Shown: piece after piece, positions 47,036-59,381 of the stretch | How the letters are laid out: every line of letters begins with the position of its first letter | Numbering within the stretch: position 1 is the first letter of the stretch | Source: Panaeolus papilionaceus | Taxonomy: Eukaryota > Basidiomycota > Agaricomycetes > Agaricales | NCBI GenBank assembly: GCA_015501605.1 | Contig: JADNRZ010000022.1 | Span: 248,001 to 312,000 of the forward strand | Direction of reading: 5' to 3' | Length of the DNA: 64,000 nucleotides | Notes under the pieces: generated by a model | The model's database searches: none | Told to the model about the DNA's origin: nothing | What the model saw: only the letters and a program-made list of their open reading frames with translations | Made by a program: the position numbers and the translations under genes

Positions 47036-50000
47036 TCATTCGGACTCATCCTCCCAGGACACCATAACATCCTCATAGGCCAAGGCAGCGTCATTTTCTA
47101 CAGCGAGTTTCGGTCGTTTAGGTAACTTTGGTGTCGGTTCGCATGGACTTTTGAACACAACACGATAGACCAGTCCCAAACTCTCTGCAACATCCTCTGC
47201 AACGGTGATCGGGAACTTGCGATTTCGCAGAACATCCCGCAGTAGCGCCACCTGAGTTCGTAATTCTTCTAAATTAGAGCGCTGATGAAGGGAGGAGTCC
47301 AAGGCGAAAACTGCTTGAAACTCCTTCATTGCCTTGATGTTTTCACTGACACGATAGGATAGATGTGAGCGTTGGTTCATCTATGGATAGCGATATAAAC
47401 TTACTTTAGGAGGCCGAACCGTTCTGATATGCCTTCCAAGGTATTGTGTTCGAGTGGCTTGAGTCCTTTTTTCGCTTTGCGTTTTGCCGCATGAAGTTGG
47501 TCGTAAATGATATCAACGCTTGCCAGCAGATAGGGAACGACGCCGAGATATCGCCAGCGATACTGATGGTTGGACTTCAGCTGGTGCATCTTCTCCTCGT
47601 CCAACGAGCGTAGACACGTCTCGAAAGATTTGTAGGCCCTGCCTTCTATCCCAGATAACCCCCTGAGCTTGTTTCTCCCTTGCCTGCGGCGACACGCTCG
47701 CTGTATGGCGCGGGCGTTTAGTATCTCCTCCTCTGAATGCGTGATGTAAAAGTCATCGGGTAGTTGTGTTGTTGGCTCGTGATTTTCACCTTCGGGATCT
47801 GCATTCGACGATGGACCGGTCGCTGCATCGTCCTTTCCTGAAACCTCATCACGCTCATGAGCATGAGAGATATTGCCCGGAACGTCATGCATTTCAAGTT
47901 TATCGAGACCAACAGGGGCACCTGCAAGCCCCAGAGCTGTCACAAGATCTTCTTCTGTGCAATACATGATGCGCCGCACACCCTCTCTGGGTGCCTGAGG
48001 CCCGGTCATCATTTCCAGGTCAATAAGTACCACGATTTCATCCAAAGAAGACCCTATCATGGAGTGTTCAACAGCCTTTGACAGGTCGTCAAATGTGTCG
48101 GAGTGAATGTATCTGTGGAATGACGGAGGTGATGTTTCTAGTAATCGGATACGATAAACCAAATGGGTCAGCTCACGGGGCATAGAGACGGGGGAATCCA
48201 TAATGTTGGCTTGCGAGCAGCGTTTTGAATATCTGCAAGATTTTCTCTCTGAACCAGGGTAATCGAATGTTGTATCCCACTAGATTAAACACTGGTTTAA
48301 GCAAGAAGAATTTTGTCCAAATGTCAACAGACTCACACAACCCCAGAACGCGGCATCTAGGTGTATGTGTCAGTCTATGATTTCGAGGAGAAGCATAGAA
48401 GCTCTTACATTCTGGCAATGTAAATTCTTCGAAGGCCAATAGGAATGCTGCCATATTTAGACCCAAACAAAAGATGATCTGCATGCAGAAATAAGTATCA
48501 ATCTCATGTCGAATCCGAAAGTCGATAATGGGACGTACTTGACTGAACGTCACCAAAATACAACCTTCGTAGCAACTCGTCGAGGGGCTCCAACATAAGA
48601 TAAAAGAACTTGATTTTTTTGGCACCTGCGTCTCGATGATCGAACTCCTGCAGGATGCGTTTAAGCCAACTGTGGGGCAATGTGATGTTGTGAAAGCTGT
48701 GATTATAAACGAAGGTATTATGAACGACGAGAAGGCCACAAATCTTCTCGATGAAAGAGCAAAGCACATTGATGTCTACTTCGATTTCTCTCTTGATGAC
48801 GTGTCTGCGTTTTAATATCAGGAAAGAGAAGTACTCGGCCGCTGAGCAGAAAGTTGAAGGAACCCACCTTATGAAGAGAATGCCCATCAAAATACTGTCT
48901 GGGCCTTTGCCATGGAATGCGCAGACGAGCTCTTTCAAGCTATTTCCCATTGAAGGCCAGAGCAAAAACTTGCGGTCAATGACATCAGGTTGTACAAACC
49001 ATGAGCGGTAAATGTAAGTGGAAGCCTCCTTGCGATCAAAGATAAAGGCAAGGTCAATGGAGAGCATGGCTGTGGTCAAAAATCTGTAGTCAGGGTGGAT
49101 ATCCAACCGTGCCGTTACTGCCCTGATCCAGTTCAGCACGATTAAGAATTCCCTGCGCATCTCATGCACTAGATCTCTAGTGAGACAAGATAGGGAACCC
49201 ATGGCGTGATGGGGTGGGTTTATTGCTTCGTGGAACTTCTTTAGCCAAAACCTAAGCAACCAGTCAATTTCACCTTTAGATGTTAACCAAGGACTTGTGC
49301 TTACATTTGCTGTCGCAATGCGTTTTCAGGCGACTCTAGACGTAGGACAGTGTCATAAATGTATATTTGAAGAAGATGGATTCGTATCCAGTCCTTGAAC
49401 CATTTTTCGTTGGTGGTTATGTGGGGCCGATAGCATTCCATAGCAAACGGATCGCAGTCGCCGAGTGTGACATGACGAAGACATGGATCAAAGACAGGAG
49501 CTCGACGACAGATCATATTTTCCTCCACAACCTTCTGCCGCAAACGTTGCTGCAGACATCGACGAAATACCACAACGAGGTCGACCTTCTTCATTGTGGC
49601 TAGGCCAGCATATTCTGTGTTACTAGCCTGAAATGCAGCGATGAGCGTGCCAGGCCGGAACGAAAAGGTGTCGGCATCGTGCTGGATAACCCCAAACAAT
49701 TTTTGGTGTTTTTCTTGTACGGGATCAGCGAAGTACGCTGCACCATGGAGCTGTTCAACATAACGGCTGAAGTACATCAGGTTTCGGGCAACCTTGACAG
49801 CTTCGAACAACTCGTCGATCTGTGGGGGAGTCGCAAACATGAAATCCAGAATAAGCAGTGCTGCTTGCACGTTTTTGCGAGCCAGTAGTCGATCGACCAT
49901 TTCAAAAAGACTACCGAGTTGGCGACTGTACAGAGATCTGTATAGCATTATCTGCAGAAAATTAAATGTACGGCCTATATTACACACAGGTTCAATGCCA

Positions 50001-53000
50001 AAAAGGGATTACATACCTCTTCACGGTATCGTTCTTCGGATACCCATACCTCATGGGGGATGTCCCTGGCCAACGCAAGGAGGTTAGATACCCTGGAGTC
50101 GCTGGAAGGATTGGATCCGAAGGTGATATACGTTCTCAGGCCTTGAAGTATCGCATCGACGGCACCATTCAAAGATTTTATGCCGCTATCTTTGTGGCTG
50201 ATCAGCAGAGAAGCGGCTTCATGAAAGCGTCCATCGGCCAGATGAACTTTTGCTGCCTCTGTTATCCTTCCATGCTGAAGGTAGAGATCGACCTGTGCAA
50301 GGTCAAGGTTACGATCCTCCAGGTATTCGATTTCATCTTCGGGGCTATCGAACAGGTCATGGACTTTGCTGTGGTAATATTGGTAAATGTGAATAATGGA
50401 CGAAAAAGACGTGGATTGACAAACCTATAATCTTTGGACGAGACAAAGTACAGTCGGGCGACGTCCTTGAGGTTTTGAAGAGTGGTGGGGTCAATTTCGT
50501 CACCGTGTGTTGTCATGATGTCCTTGACTTCGTTGAACAAACCTTGCTTACGCAGAAGAACAGCCGCGCGAGTAAAGTTGCCAACGAGACGGTGGTACTC
50601 CACGGCTTTGGACAAAACACCAGCCTCCTCATAACAATCCGCAACGATGTGGTGATACTTCTTCCTTCCGCCTTCGCCGTCAGCCTCGTCGGCGCATCGA
50701 ATGAAGGCCTCAGCAGCCTTGGTAAATCTCTCCGAGCGTAGGTTGGGCTTGTTGCGACTGACTTGGACAGGCGTCCGTTGAGCCCATTCCCGTTCGTAAT
50801 AAGCTGAGGCCACAGCTGCGTTCCGATAGCTTTGACCACGAAGGTATGCATCGCGGGAGAGGGCGTATTTTTCTTGATCAAAAAGCTCTTTCGCCCTTGT
50901 AATCCAGTCTTCCTTGCTTGACTGGACAGCAAAGTTTTTGAAGGCATCCTGGAAGCTTGCAGATGTTATATAACCCAACTTCTCCCACAAGACCTACGAG
51001 AGGTACGCGGTTATGATTACATGTGCAGTTACAATAACGCGAGGTTCATACCTTCATTGGTTCACTCCTTTCAGAACAGTCCACTATGCGCAAGTTATTC
51101 CTTGCCCTCGTAATGGCGACATAAAGCGACTTGAGCTAGATTTCAAGACAATATCGTAAATATCAAGTCGCAGAGGGTAATTGATTGCTTACCTCCAAGC
51201 AGATCCCAGAGTGTTTGAGCAGGTCAAACTTAGGCGCATATGGAGATCCAGGGGCCATATTCAACACGACGGACCATTGCTCGCGCGTCAAGTTGGAATC
51301 CTCGAAGAAATTGAGCAATATGACGTCATTAAACTCCAGGCCTTTGCTGTCATACAAGGTCCTGGAACGATGTTAAGGCAAACTAAAGAGGGGCATATGC
51401 ACGACTTACACCACCAGGCCAATGTCCCCAATTTTGTCTAGGAATCGCTCCCTGGCAGCATCATCCCGAACGAGGATGCCTAACAAGTCACATTTGGCTG
51501 CATGAGAGAGCGTTCATGGGAGTGCTAGAAGGTATTTACATTGATGTGCACCGAGCTCGATTCGTTCACCACTGAAATGAGGTATTTTTGCCAGTCAGTC
51601 CAAGTTAAAAATCTTGTACGGTTGCTTACTTCATGTCGGAATTCGACAAAATTCCCTAGATTCGCAACCGTGTCAGAGAGAGGCTGACATGGATAAATAT
51701 GGAAGCGACCTACCCCTTCCTTGAACTGCTCAGAATCAAAATCTGAGCAAAACAGCGGCTTAGCGCCTTCGACTACGCCTCTCTCACGCTTTAGCATATC
51801 GATCGTGGAAGGGAAATATTTTTTGATCAGCTCAACGACGATGTGAGCGCAATCAACAATGCCCGCATGAGACCTGAAATTGGTAGCCAGCTGGAAGACG
51901 TGTGGTGGGACAGTAGATGTCTGCTTCACAATGGTGCCCTTCATCTCTTGCTTGAGCCTTTGTTTCTGGTACAAACAAGAAAAACATAAGTGAATGTTTG
52001 CAACTCAAGTCTGATGATCACGAAGTTACCTCGATACGGTACATGAAAGCTTTAAGGTCTTCAAAGCGGAATGCACTACCGGCGGAGATGGTCTGAGCCG
52101 TGTCACCTGCCCAGAAGAGACCATCTGGGTTTCGACAAAGGAGACGTAGAACTAGACACCAATTAGAATTAATGACGAAGATCAGTGCATGCGGGCTCAC
52201 CTAACGCATCAATGAGGAGGTTGTCCTGCGTCTCGTCGACATATCTAGTAGCAAAGTAATTTTAGCGTAGTATCATTAGATGCCAACAAAGCAAGACCTA
52301 CAGATGGTCGATTTTCCTGATAGTCAAAGCCCCGTGTTTCAGCGCAGCTATGATTGTTCGCGACCTGTATTATTGTAGATGAGTTACACTATGTCATGTA
52401 TATTCACAGATGATGAATTTACCTATCTGAAATGTCGTAGTCATCATTCTGGTGTTTGAGTTTCAGGTAAAGGACAAAAATGTCGTAAATTGCACCCCGT
52501 TGCTGTTGAGTAAAGTTTGACAATGCAGCCCGGGACGACTCGAGGTACTGTTCTTTCGACAGGCGGCCCTGCTCTGATCCTAGTACTTTCTCTGATCCAG
52601 AGATGACTCCTGAGTTCAATCATAAGTACAAGTGTTCAAAACACACGCGTATACACACACCTATGATTTCGTTGAAAACAAGGGCCGGGTCTTGGTCAAA
52701 GTCAGCTCAGGTGGCTTTTGAGAAGAGCCTCGCACTGCTTACTCATTGGATTTGTCAATCGTTTGGAGAACGTGGGCCAGTATTCGCCCAGAAAACGGTG
52801 GAAAGAAATTGACTTCCCCTTGTACTCGGCAAGAGGTCGGAAGCAAGTGCCCAGTGTTAAGGAGGGTTTACTGTTCCAGTCAATGTCGCCTTCGAGAAGG
52901 TAGTAGAGCTGATAGAGTAAATGGTCAACACAGGAACACCAGGGATTAATAATGCAGTAGACGTTAAAACGCACATCTTCAAGAGGAATAAAAAGTGGGA

Positions 53001-55505
53001 AGTCTTCATCTGTTAAGCCTTTGAACGTCGCCTTCGACTCTTTCCAAGCCGAAAAACCGTTCTGATTGATCAAGTCACCGGACTCCGATTGGGCGAAACG
53101 GGTGCGAAATTCATTGATCTTGCCAGCCGCCATGTAAGTTGAAAAATGTTCTTCGACCTTTCTTGCCAGAACAGAGGAACGAGTTACGAAGACTTGCCGA
53201 GGACGTTGCGTATTTGCAGTGTGTAAATGATAGGCCCTTTGGACCCATAACATCTTATGAAGCATAGTCGTCGTTTTCCTATACCCAGTTTGACATTTGA
53301 ACTATAGAAACAAAATAAAATAAAATGAACGGGACGTACCCTGTTCCACTACGACCCAGAACATAGCATGATTTCGGATGTTCAGCGATTTTCTTCTCAT
53401 ATCTCCTGAAGAGGATCATCAATACCATCTTTTCGGTAGACTGAGTGGGCGGAAACGTACGAGAGCTCGAAGGGGAAGACACCCTCCCGGTCTGCCTCAA
53501 TACTTTCGAGGACGTCCTAGGAATAAGTTGAACACAGTCGTCTATGTCACCGTACGTAGGCTTTCCTCACCTTTGATAGAGCAACATACTTCTCCAGCCT
53601 TTGAGAAGTTGTCAGGCACAGCAAAAGATGAAAAATGAAGGTATTGGTATTACTTACGTGATAATAGAATGGAGCTAGAGCTGTGTTAGAACGTCTACAT
53701 AAACAAACGGCTACGAATATCATACCTCGTTGTTATCATGCCGTACCAAATCCGCGATAAGTACATCCACTTCCCTATCTTCGTCTTGCTCGTCCTCGCG
53801 AGCCGGAAACGAGGCAGGTATGTAGGCATCTCCGGTATCACCAACTCGGCGTTGTCGCTTGAGACACCTATTGCGAAGTTTAGGGACAATCGTGATGAAA
53901 TGGGACAACTAGGACGGACCTCGTTCGATACTCTTTGCCTTGGGACTGTAGGTATCCAGCGACTGCGTCCCACAGACGATGATCCATTTTTGCATGTGTG
54001 CAAAAGTCAAACACTTTCAGAGCTAGTTACAGTATCGAGATATAAGCTTAAGACCATGCAGAAATAACCGATCCACTTGCCCTGTGTTTCGCGCTGTGTA
54101 CACAAGTTCGTTGTAAAATGGTTGCACAAATGAAAAGATGATCGAAAATACCTGGTTATCAGTCGGGCAAACGATACAATCGACAATATACTGAATATTC
54201 ATCAGTGAAAATAATGCGACGAAGATATTATAAACTTACGATTAAGCGCAAGTCGCCAGTCATCTTCGCCTCATAGACAGGAATTTCGGTCTTGGGTCCA
54301 TTGAGCCTCTTGTGATTGTCACGAGAGAAATGACCATTGGATAAATCACTAATACAACAGTTCAGAATTCAATACTCGTCAATGTAAGGGGATTCAACAT
54401 ACATCATCTTCCTCCTTACGATCTCATACATTGTGGAATTGTTTTTATGCAAGTCTCGAAGGGCTCGATCAGCTCTGGTAGAAAGTAAGATATTCCATTC
54501 TCCAAAGCCGTCAGGCGTGTCGTAGTAGTGGGAACTAAGCGATAAACGTGTCGTTAGCCCTGCAAATCAGAATTTCAAACCATCCAACGTACAGTTTCAG
54601 ATGAAGAAGAAGGGCTGGTGCCGTCTCGCTGATAGGCGCCATCGGAGAAGATTCCAGAGCTTGACGGCTGGGGACAGAGCGAGTGACAACTTGGAGGGGT
54701 AGCGGTGCTTCTGTGGTTATGCAAGATTCTCTGATGAACTTAGATACCTCGGGGGAACAAATTCCGCTCAAGTACGTCTTTGTAACGACCCGATGAAGAT
54801 TTAGACGAGCCTATGAGTTCAGACCAACATGCGTACCTCATAATAATTGTGAAGTCTACTGAGGATGCTCGCTGCAGCTTCCATCGCCTCTGCTTTGGTA
54901 TGTGGAATGGTAACATTTGCTTTAAGGAGCACATCTTCATGTTGTAAATTTGAGGCGAGTTTCTTGAGCTGTTTCTGGTATCTTTGACTGTTTGCCTTGG
55001 TCTTCGTAGATAACTGGGGTCGAGATTGTACCACTGGGGTCTCCTTATCTTCGATGAAGGACATGGCGAAGAGTGCGCCAAGAACTTGTGGTGTCTGGCT
55101 TAAAAACTTAGAGGTTTCGTTTGCGAATCCAGGTGGCTGGATTGCTTGCGGGAATTGCATGAGAAAAAAGGTAGATAGTCTATCTAAGACTTTCGATGGG
55201 AACGAGTTGATAAAGAGTTTTGCATCTGAGGGGAAGGTTGCGACCATCCATTCATGCAAAGGTATATCAGCTGAGAGATCTATTAGGGCGCACATGAGCG
55301 TTGACTTGAATAGGGGAAGATATGACTTACTGGAGAGCACAAGCTCCAAGATGAAAGGCTGGGACAGAATGTCTTCGAGAACAAGCTGATAATTGTTGCT
55401 GTTCAAAACAGCCCCAAACTCATCTAAAGCATTGACAACGTGTTCCTCGGAGGAGAGGTTGGAAAAAAGATCTGTGCGGTACTTGACTTTGCGTATGATA
55501 CTCAT
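47036..55505 (-). CDS. TRANK1-like UvrD/Rep-type helicase, large multi-exon gene
   Basis: A single gene of about 8.5 kb. Exons resolved at the 5' end: 55505-54837, 54777-54593, 54534-54403, 54348-54240, 54190-about 54050, then 53867-53726, 53674-53658 (17 bases), 53598-53571, 53516-53461, 53405-53340, and from 53278 on. Walker A is CYVLGRSGTGKTTTMLHKM (split by the intron at 53339-53279). Motif II is YVDETQDNLLIDAL (near 52240-52200), motif III text is WAGDTAQTISAGSAFRFEDL, and GLEFNDVILLNFFEDS near 51300 is the motif V region. The C-terminal third is helical repeat-like, with residues such as YEEAGVLSKAVEYHRL. This matches the UvrD-like helicases of TRANK1 type expanded in mushrooms. Role unknown; RNA or DNA unwinding is inferred. 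The frame breaks between exons five and six near 54018-54050. The 3' exons are only approximate. Confidence 0.78.
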
Positions 55506-56459
55506 TGTAAGCAATGATAGGGGGGTTGGGAAACCTAGATTCGCATTCTCTGGGTCCTTTATATGAGTTTCGGGTGGACAAAAAGGAGTCGCTGCGGATA
55601 ACGAAAATGAGGGTCCACTTGACGTTGGGCGTCTATCGAGCGTTGTGAAGGGAATGAAAGGTATTAAGGGAACCAAACCCGTTCGTTATGGCAAAGGGGC
55701 TTTCTTGTTCTTTCTATGTTGTTATACTAGATAGACAATGAATACAGGAGACAAAAGCGGCTGGGTTTGACTGTCGCTCAGCAATCAAAAAACGATACAC
55801 ACTGAGCTGACTTACTCACCAAAGGTTAACTGAACGTCAGTTAAGGTTCGTGAACCTCCAGTTGCATAGGATGAAAGCCTCGAGGTGGCTCCAATTCATC
55901 TAAGAATGAATGTGGGGTTTGTGGCTATCAATCATAATCCTTGCTTGTGATTCACATCCGCATGCACAAAAGACGGAGATATGGGAAAAACGAGTCCAGC
56001 TGAACCTGTCAGAGTCATAGCTTCCCAAGAACAGCGGAGCATGATTAGCTAGGAACAGCACACGCTTTGGGGCACGTTTCAAAACTGCTTGAAATGAGCA
56101 TTGAATTGATTCGTGGCCATTCAGTGAGTTCGATAGGGGTCTTTCGTCAGATATACGTCGTGTTTGGAGCTGTCTCGATCACTAGAGCCATAAGAACAGG
56201 GTAATGGTGGAAGATGGGGAAAAAGTGGTACGTATCTTGACTCTTCACTAGGCTGGTGACCAACCTGTATGCGATTCATTGCATACAGTCAAACTGTCTA
56301 TCGAATTGATTCGATAATTGAAGTTCAAGCCATGTTAGTGTTACGCTGGTCACAATCACGTGGCAAATAATGACACTGTCCGTGACAATTTACTCTTAAG
56401 TAGCAACTCTGAAAGCGACTCTCATTAACGTCGACCACGGTTAACTAACACACTACGCA
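55506..56459. promoter_or_regulatory. Divergent spacer, 954 bases
   Basis: Between the helicase start (minus) and the SNRNP27 start (plus). An in-frame extension of the helicase reading frame reaches upstream to 55676, but has no ATG before 55505. Around 56100-56350 there are repeated GATTCGAT/GAATTGATTCG fragments. No gene is supported. Confidence 0.35.
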
Positions 56460-57405
56460 ATGTCTTCACGTTCTGATCACAGGAGGCGGGACCGCAGCTG
56501 GGAGAGAGACGACAAGGACAGAGACAGGGGGGGACATTCGCGCAGCGGCCGAGGTGGAGGCGGGGACAGGTATCGCGATGACCGACCGAAACGGTCGAGT
56601 AGATCACGGAGTCCTGGTCGTCGGGATTATAGAGAAGGGAATAGGGATAGACAGCGGGGAGGCGGGCGTGGTGGCGGTGGAGGTAAGTCCTTAAATGCGC
56701 ATGCGACGCTATATCTGATTTATTGTTCTAGACCGAAGAGACAGAGACAGGGATTATAAGCCACACCGAGACGACGATCGACGGGATAGAGACAGAGACC
56801 GTCGAGAACGAGAAGATGACCGTTATCCTAGAGATAGAGACGACAGGAGAGATTCGCATAGACGCGACGACAGGGATACACCGGCTCGTGATGAGCGAAA
56901 ACCAAGAGAGAATGAGAGTTCTGACAAACCTCCTCCTGCTGCTGCTGGGTCGTCGTCTAGGATAGGTGAGTATTATTTTAATTATGCAGTACCTTGTGTA
57001 GGCTAAATACATGCGCTTAGAATCAACAACACAAGGTAGTGCATCCACTCCTCGTCCCAATCTTGATCCAGACGCACCTGATCATGCCGAGGACGGAGAG
57101 GCCATGGACGAGACAAACGACGAAGAGGCTGCCATGATGGCCATGATGGGTGTGTCCGGCTTTGGGACTACGAAGGTAACTCTACCCTGTTCACTACATC
57201 GTGCCTACCTCGCGCTAATCATGTCCGGAATAGGGCAAACATGTTACAGGCAACCAGGAGGGTTCTGTCAACATCAAGAAGGTTAGAACCTGGCGTCAAT
57301 ACATGAACAGACGTGGAGGTTTCAACAGGCGAGTGAATTACTATTTGCAGGTATATTTGATATTCATACCCTGTGATCAACAGACCTTTGGACAAGATCA
57401 AGTAA
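56460..57405 (+). CDS. SNRNP27: U4/U6.U5 tri-snRNP 27 kDa protein (SNRNP27)
   Basis: Five exons: 56460-56682, 56732-56965, 57021-57175, 57234-57328, 57384-57405; 242 aa. The first 160 residues are an Arg/Asp/Ser/Gly-rich (RD/RS) domain. The C-terminal 60 residues carry the family block MMGVSGFGTTKGKHVTGN and end in YMNRRGGFNRPLDKIK, which is nearly invariant. The protein is a late component of the spliceosome before activation and affects 5' splice-site choice. The last intron (57329-57383) is GC-AG; using the GT five bases later would give a different tail, NRRTFGQDQVK, and lose the invariant ending, so the GC donor is preferred. The final exon has only 22 coding bases. Confidence 0.93.
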
Positions 57406-57866
57406 AGGGGCGCCGAGTATCTTCATAAAATGAAGAGTGAAGATGAGTGCCGCAATTTGCACAGATTGACTCATTTAGTAGGGCTGTGTTTACTCTGTCC
57501 AGGAATCGTTTCTCACCCGCTCAGACCGGCGGTCAGTCCTGCTTTATCTCGTGCATATCCTTGTACATTCGACACAATCGTAATACATATCATATCGTTG
57601 GTCTATTTCAACTAAGCTATACAAAGGCTAGAGAAATTTTTAAAAAAGGGACAAAACTTGTTGAGTACAACAAATGAAGACGTGAATAGTATTAAAGACA
57701 AGAAAGCGATTGAGCGGAAAAAATGTCCAATTAGCTGATCCATGTAAAAAGCTGACGAGTGTATTAGGAGAGTCGTCACAAATAGGTCGTGTGGGTGAAA
57801 TGGTGAGTGAAGGACCTCCATTAACGGCATCAGACCTAGACAAGGTGGACAGGTTGTATGGTGCAT
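57406..57866. terminator. Convergent 3' spacer, 461 bases
   Basis: Lies between the SNRNP27 and eIF1 stop codons. Chance frames exist on both strands but none is protein-like. The stretch is AT-rich with the poly-A signal-like text expected of two facing 3' ends. Confidence 0.35.
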
Positions 57867-58434
57867 TTAGAAACCGTGGACCTTGATGCTAGACTTCTCC
57901 ATGCCGTTCTCGACGAGGAAGCTGTTAATCTTGGCTCTTTGGTCTCCCTGAAGTTGGATGACCTGGCCCATCTTTTCGTCGTCGACAAGAGTGCCGTTGC
58001 AGGCAAACTCCTAAAGATTCAGGGTCGGTCAGCATTCTAACCCTGTAACAACATGATCTATCAATGTGAGATTTTACCTTCTTGAAAGCTTTCAAGAGTT
58101 TCTTTGGATCATATTCTAAGATGGCGCCATGTTAGAATGCACAGAAAAAAAGGCGGGTGAGATGGAGAAAAAATAGCTCACGTTTAGGAAGTCCTTGCAG
58201 AGTGGTCAAGGTCTTGCGTCCATTACGTTGTTGAATACGGATATGAATGTAATCGTTGGATGAACCAACGTCTTTGGCGTCTCCAAGCGGGTCCCCTTCG
58301 TCAGCAAAGGGATCTAAAATATGTGACATTGTATCAGATTCGGGTTCGGATGTCGATATCGATAACGTATATAAGGACAAAACGATCATGGGAGGTGAAA
58401 ACATACCGTAGCTGTTGAGATTCTGTACGCTCAT
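57867..58434 (-). CDS. SUI1: Translation initiation factor eIF1 (Sui1)
   Basis: Four exons: 58434-58407, 58313-58182, 58115-58078, 58010-57867; 113 aa, the normal length of eIF1. Motifs: DYIHIRIQQRNGRKTLTTLQ, GLPKQYDPKKLLKAFKKEF and CNGTLVDDEKMGQVIQLQGD, then the family ending SSIKVHGF. It binds the 40S subunit near the P site and controls start-codon stringency. The first intron is longer (93 bases) than its neighbours, and the first exon codes for only nine residues, a usual design for ribosome-related genes. Head to head with the Fyv7-like gene (221-base spacer), which would allow shared control of two translation or ribosome genes. Confidence 0.97.
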
Positions 58435-58655
58435 GCGATGATTTGGGGAAAGACGAAGGAAGGTTGTAGGACTGAAGGAACTGGAGATGGTGGTAAGGAG
58501 ACTAGAGTTGATTATAGCCACAGATCACTGTTGACGATTTTGGAGTCATCGCCCGTTTGGGGTGGGTTTAGATTATATAAGCTACACAGCAAAGAGATCA
58601 CTTGCCTCGGCATCAAGCTCTGCCATTGCCATTGCCAAATTCCAGTCTTTTGGTC
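58435..58655. promoter_or_regulatory. Bidirectional promoter of eIF1 and Fyv7-like genes
   Basis: 221 bases between divergent starts of two genes linked to translation and ribosome synthesis. The plus strand has a repeated CTCTGCCATTGCCATTGCC element near 58618-58636. Co-regulation is an inference. Confidence 0.45.
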
Positions 58656-59299
58656 ATGACCACTGCCTCGACAGAAGGCGTCAAGAAGAAAAAACCACCC
58701 ACATTTCAGCATTATCCGGCAAATAGAGGTATATCTTATATGGCACAGCTATGCGCGGGTCTGATCTTACATTCTTCAAAGCCAAAAAATTAAAGAAAGC
58801 ATGGATTGACAAAGCTAAAATTAAGAGCAAATGGAAGGCTCAGAAGAAAAAAGAGGGGCTCATGGAACGGTCGAAACTGGGAATTGCTGAAATAGAGGGG
58901 AATAATGACAAGAGTGAAGAAGAGGACGAAGAAAAGCCAACACATTCTGACCGAGCGCAATCAGTGGAACAGTCACCCACAATCACTCCTTCTGAACCTA
59001 CACCCACCATCATCGCGCCCCCACAAACAAAAAAAGCGAAACGCGATAGCCGGGAACACAGAAACAACAAAAGAAAACGTGAACTGCCTGAAGAGCCTAC
59101 GGAACCCAAAACACTCCGTGATTTGACACGAGAAGCTTATTCGCGATCCAGTCTGCACACTTTCAAATCACATCCACTCAGGAAAGGCAAGACTGCACGG
59201 CATGAGCTACGCCTCCGCGGCGAGAAAGGAAGAGGACAGCCCAATATGAAGCTCCGCATGAATGCGATGCTCGCCAAAATAAAGCAAGATTATGCTTGA
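58656..59299 (+). CDS. Lys/Arg-rich nucleolar-type protein, Fyv7/Tap26-like
   Basis: Two exons: 58656-58728 and 58782-59299; 196 aa. The N-terminus has KKKKPPTFQHYPANRAKKLK and a basic helix AWIDKAKIKSKWKAQKKKEG. The centre is acidic, then Pro/Thr-rich; the C-terminus is a basic helix set with GKTARHELRLRGEKGRGQPN and MLAKIKQDYA. This basic-acidic-basic design, with Lys-rich helices at both ends, resembles small rRNA-processing proteins such as Fyv7 (CCDC59/Tap26). The assignment is by layout and a few residues, not by a firm motif. The promoter shared with eIF1 agrees with a ribosome-linked role. Confidence 0.45.
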
Positions 59300-59381
59300 T
59301 ATCCCATTTTATCTGTATTTTTTTTTTGTAGTATAATTGGCAACTGTACACATACCACTATGATAACATCATTAATACAAG

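Noticed and set aside
53405..53460. 20- and 33-base introns just before the helicase Walker A motif
   Set aside because: A single 55-base intron (53460-53406) joins FELS to RYEKKIAEHPKSC in phase and explains the region better.
55506..55676. N-terminal extension of the helicase frame to 55676
   Set aside because: The frame is open but has no ATG before 55505, and the first residues after 55505 (MSIIRKVKYRT) look like a natural start.
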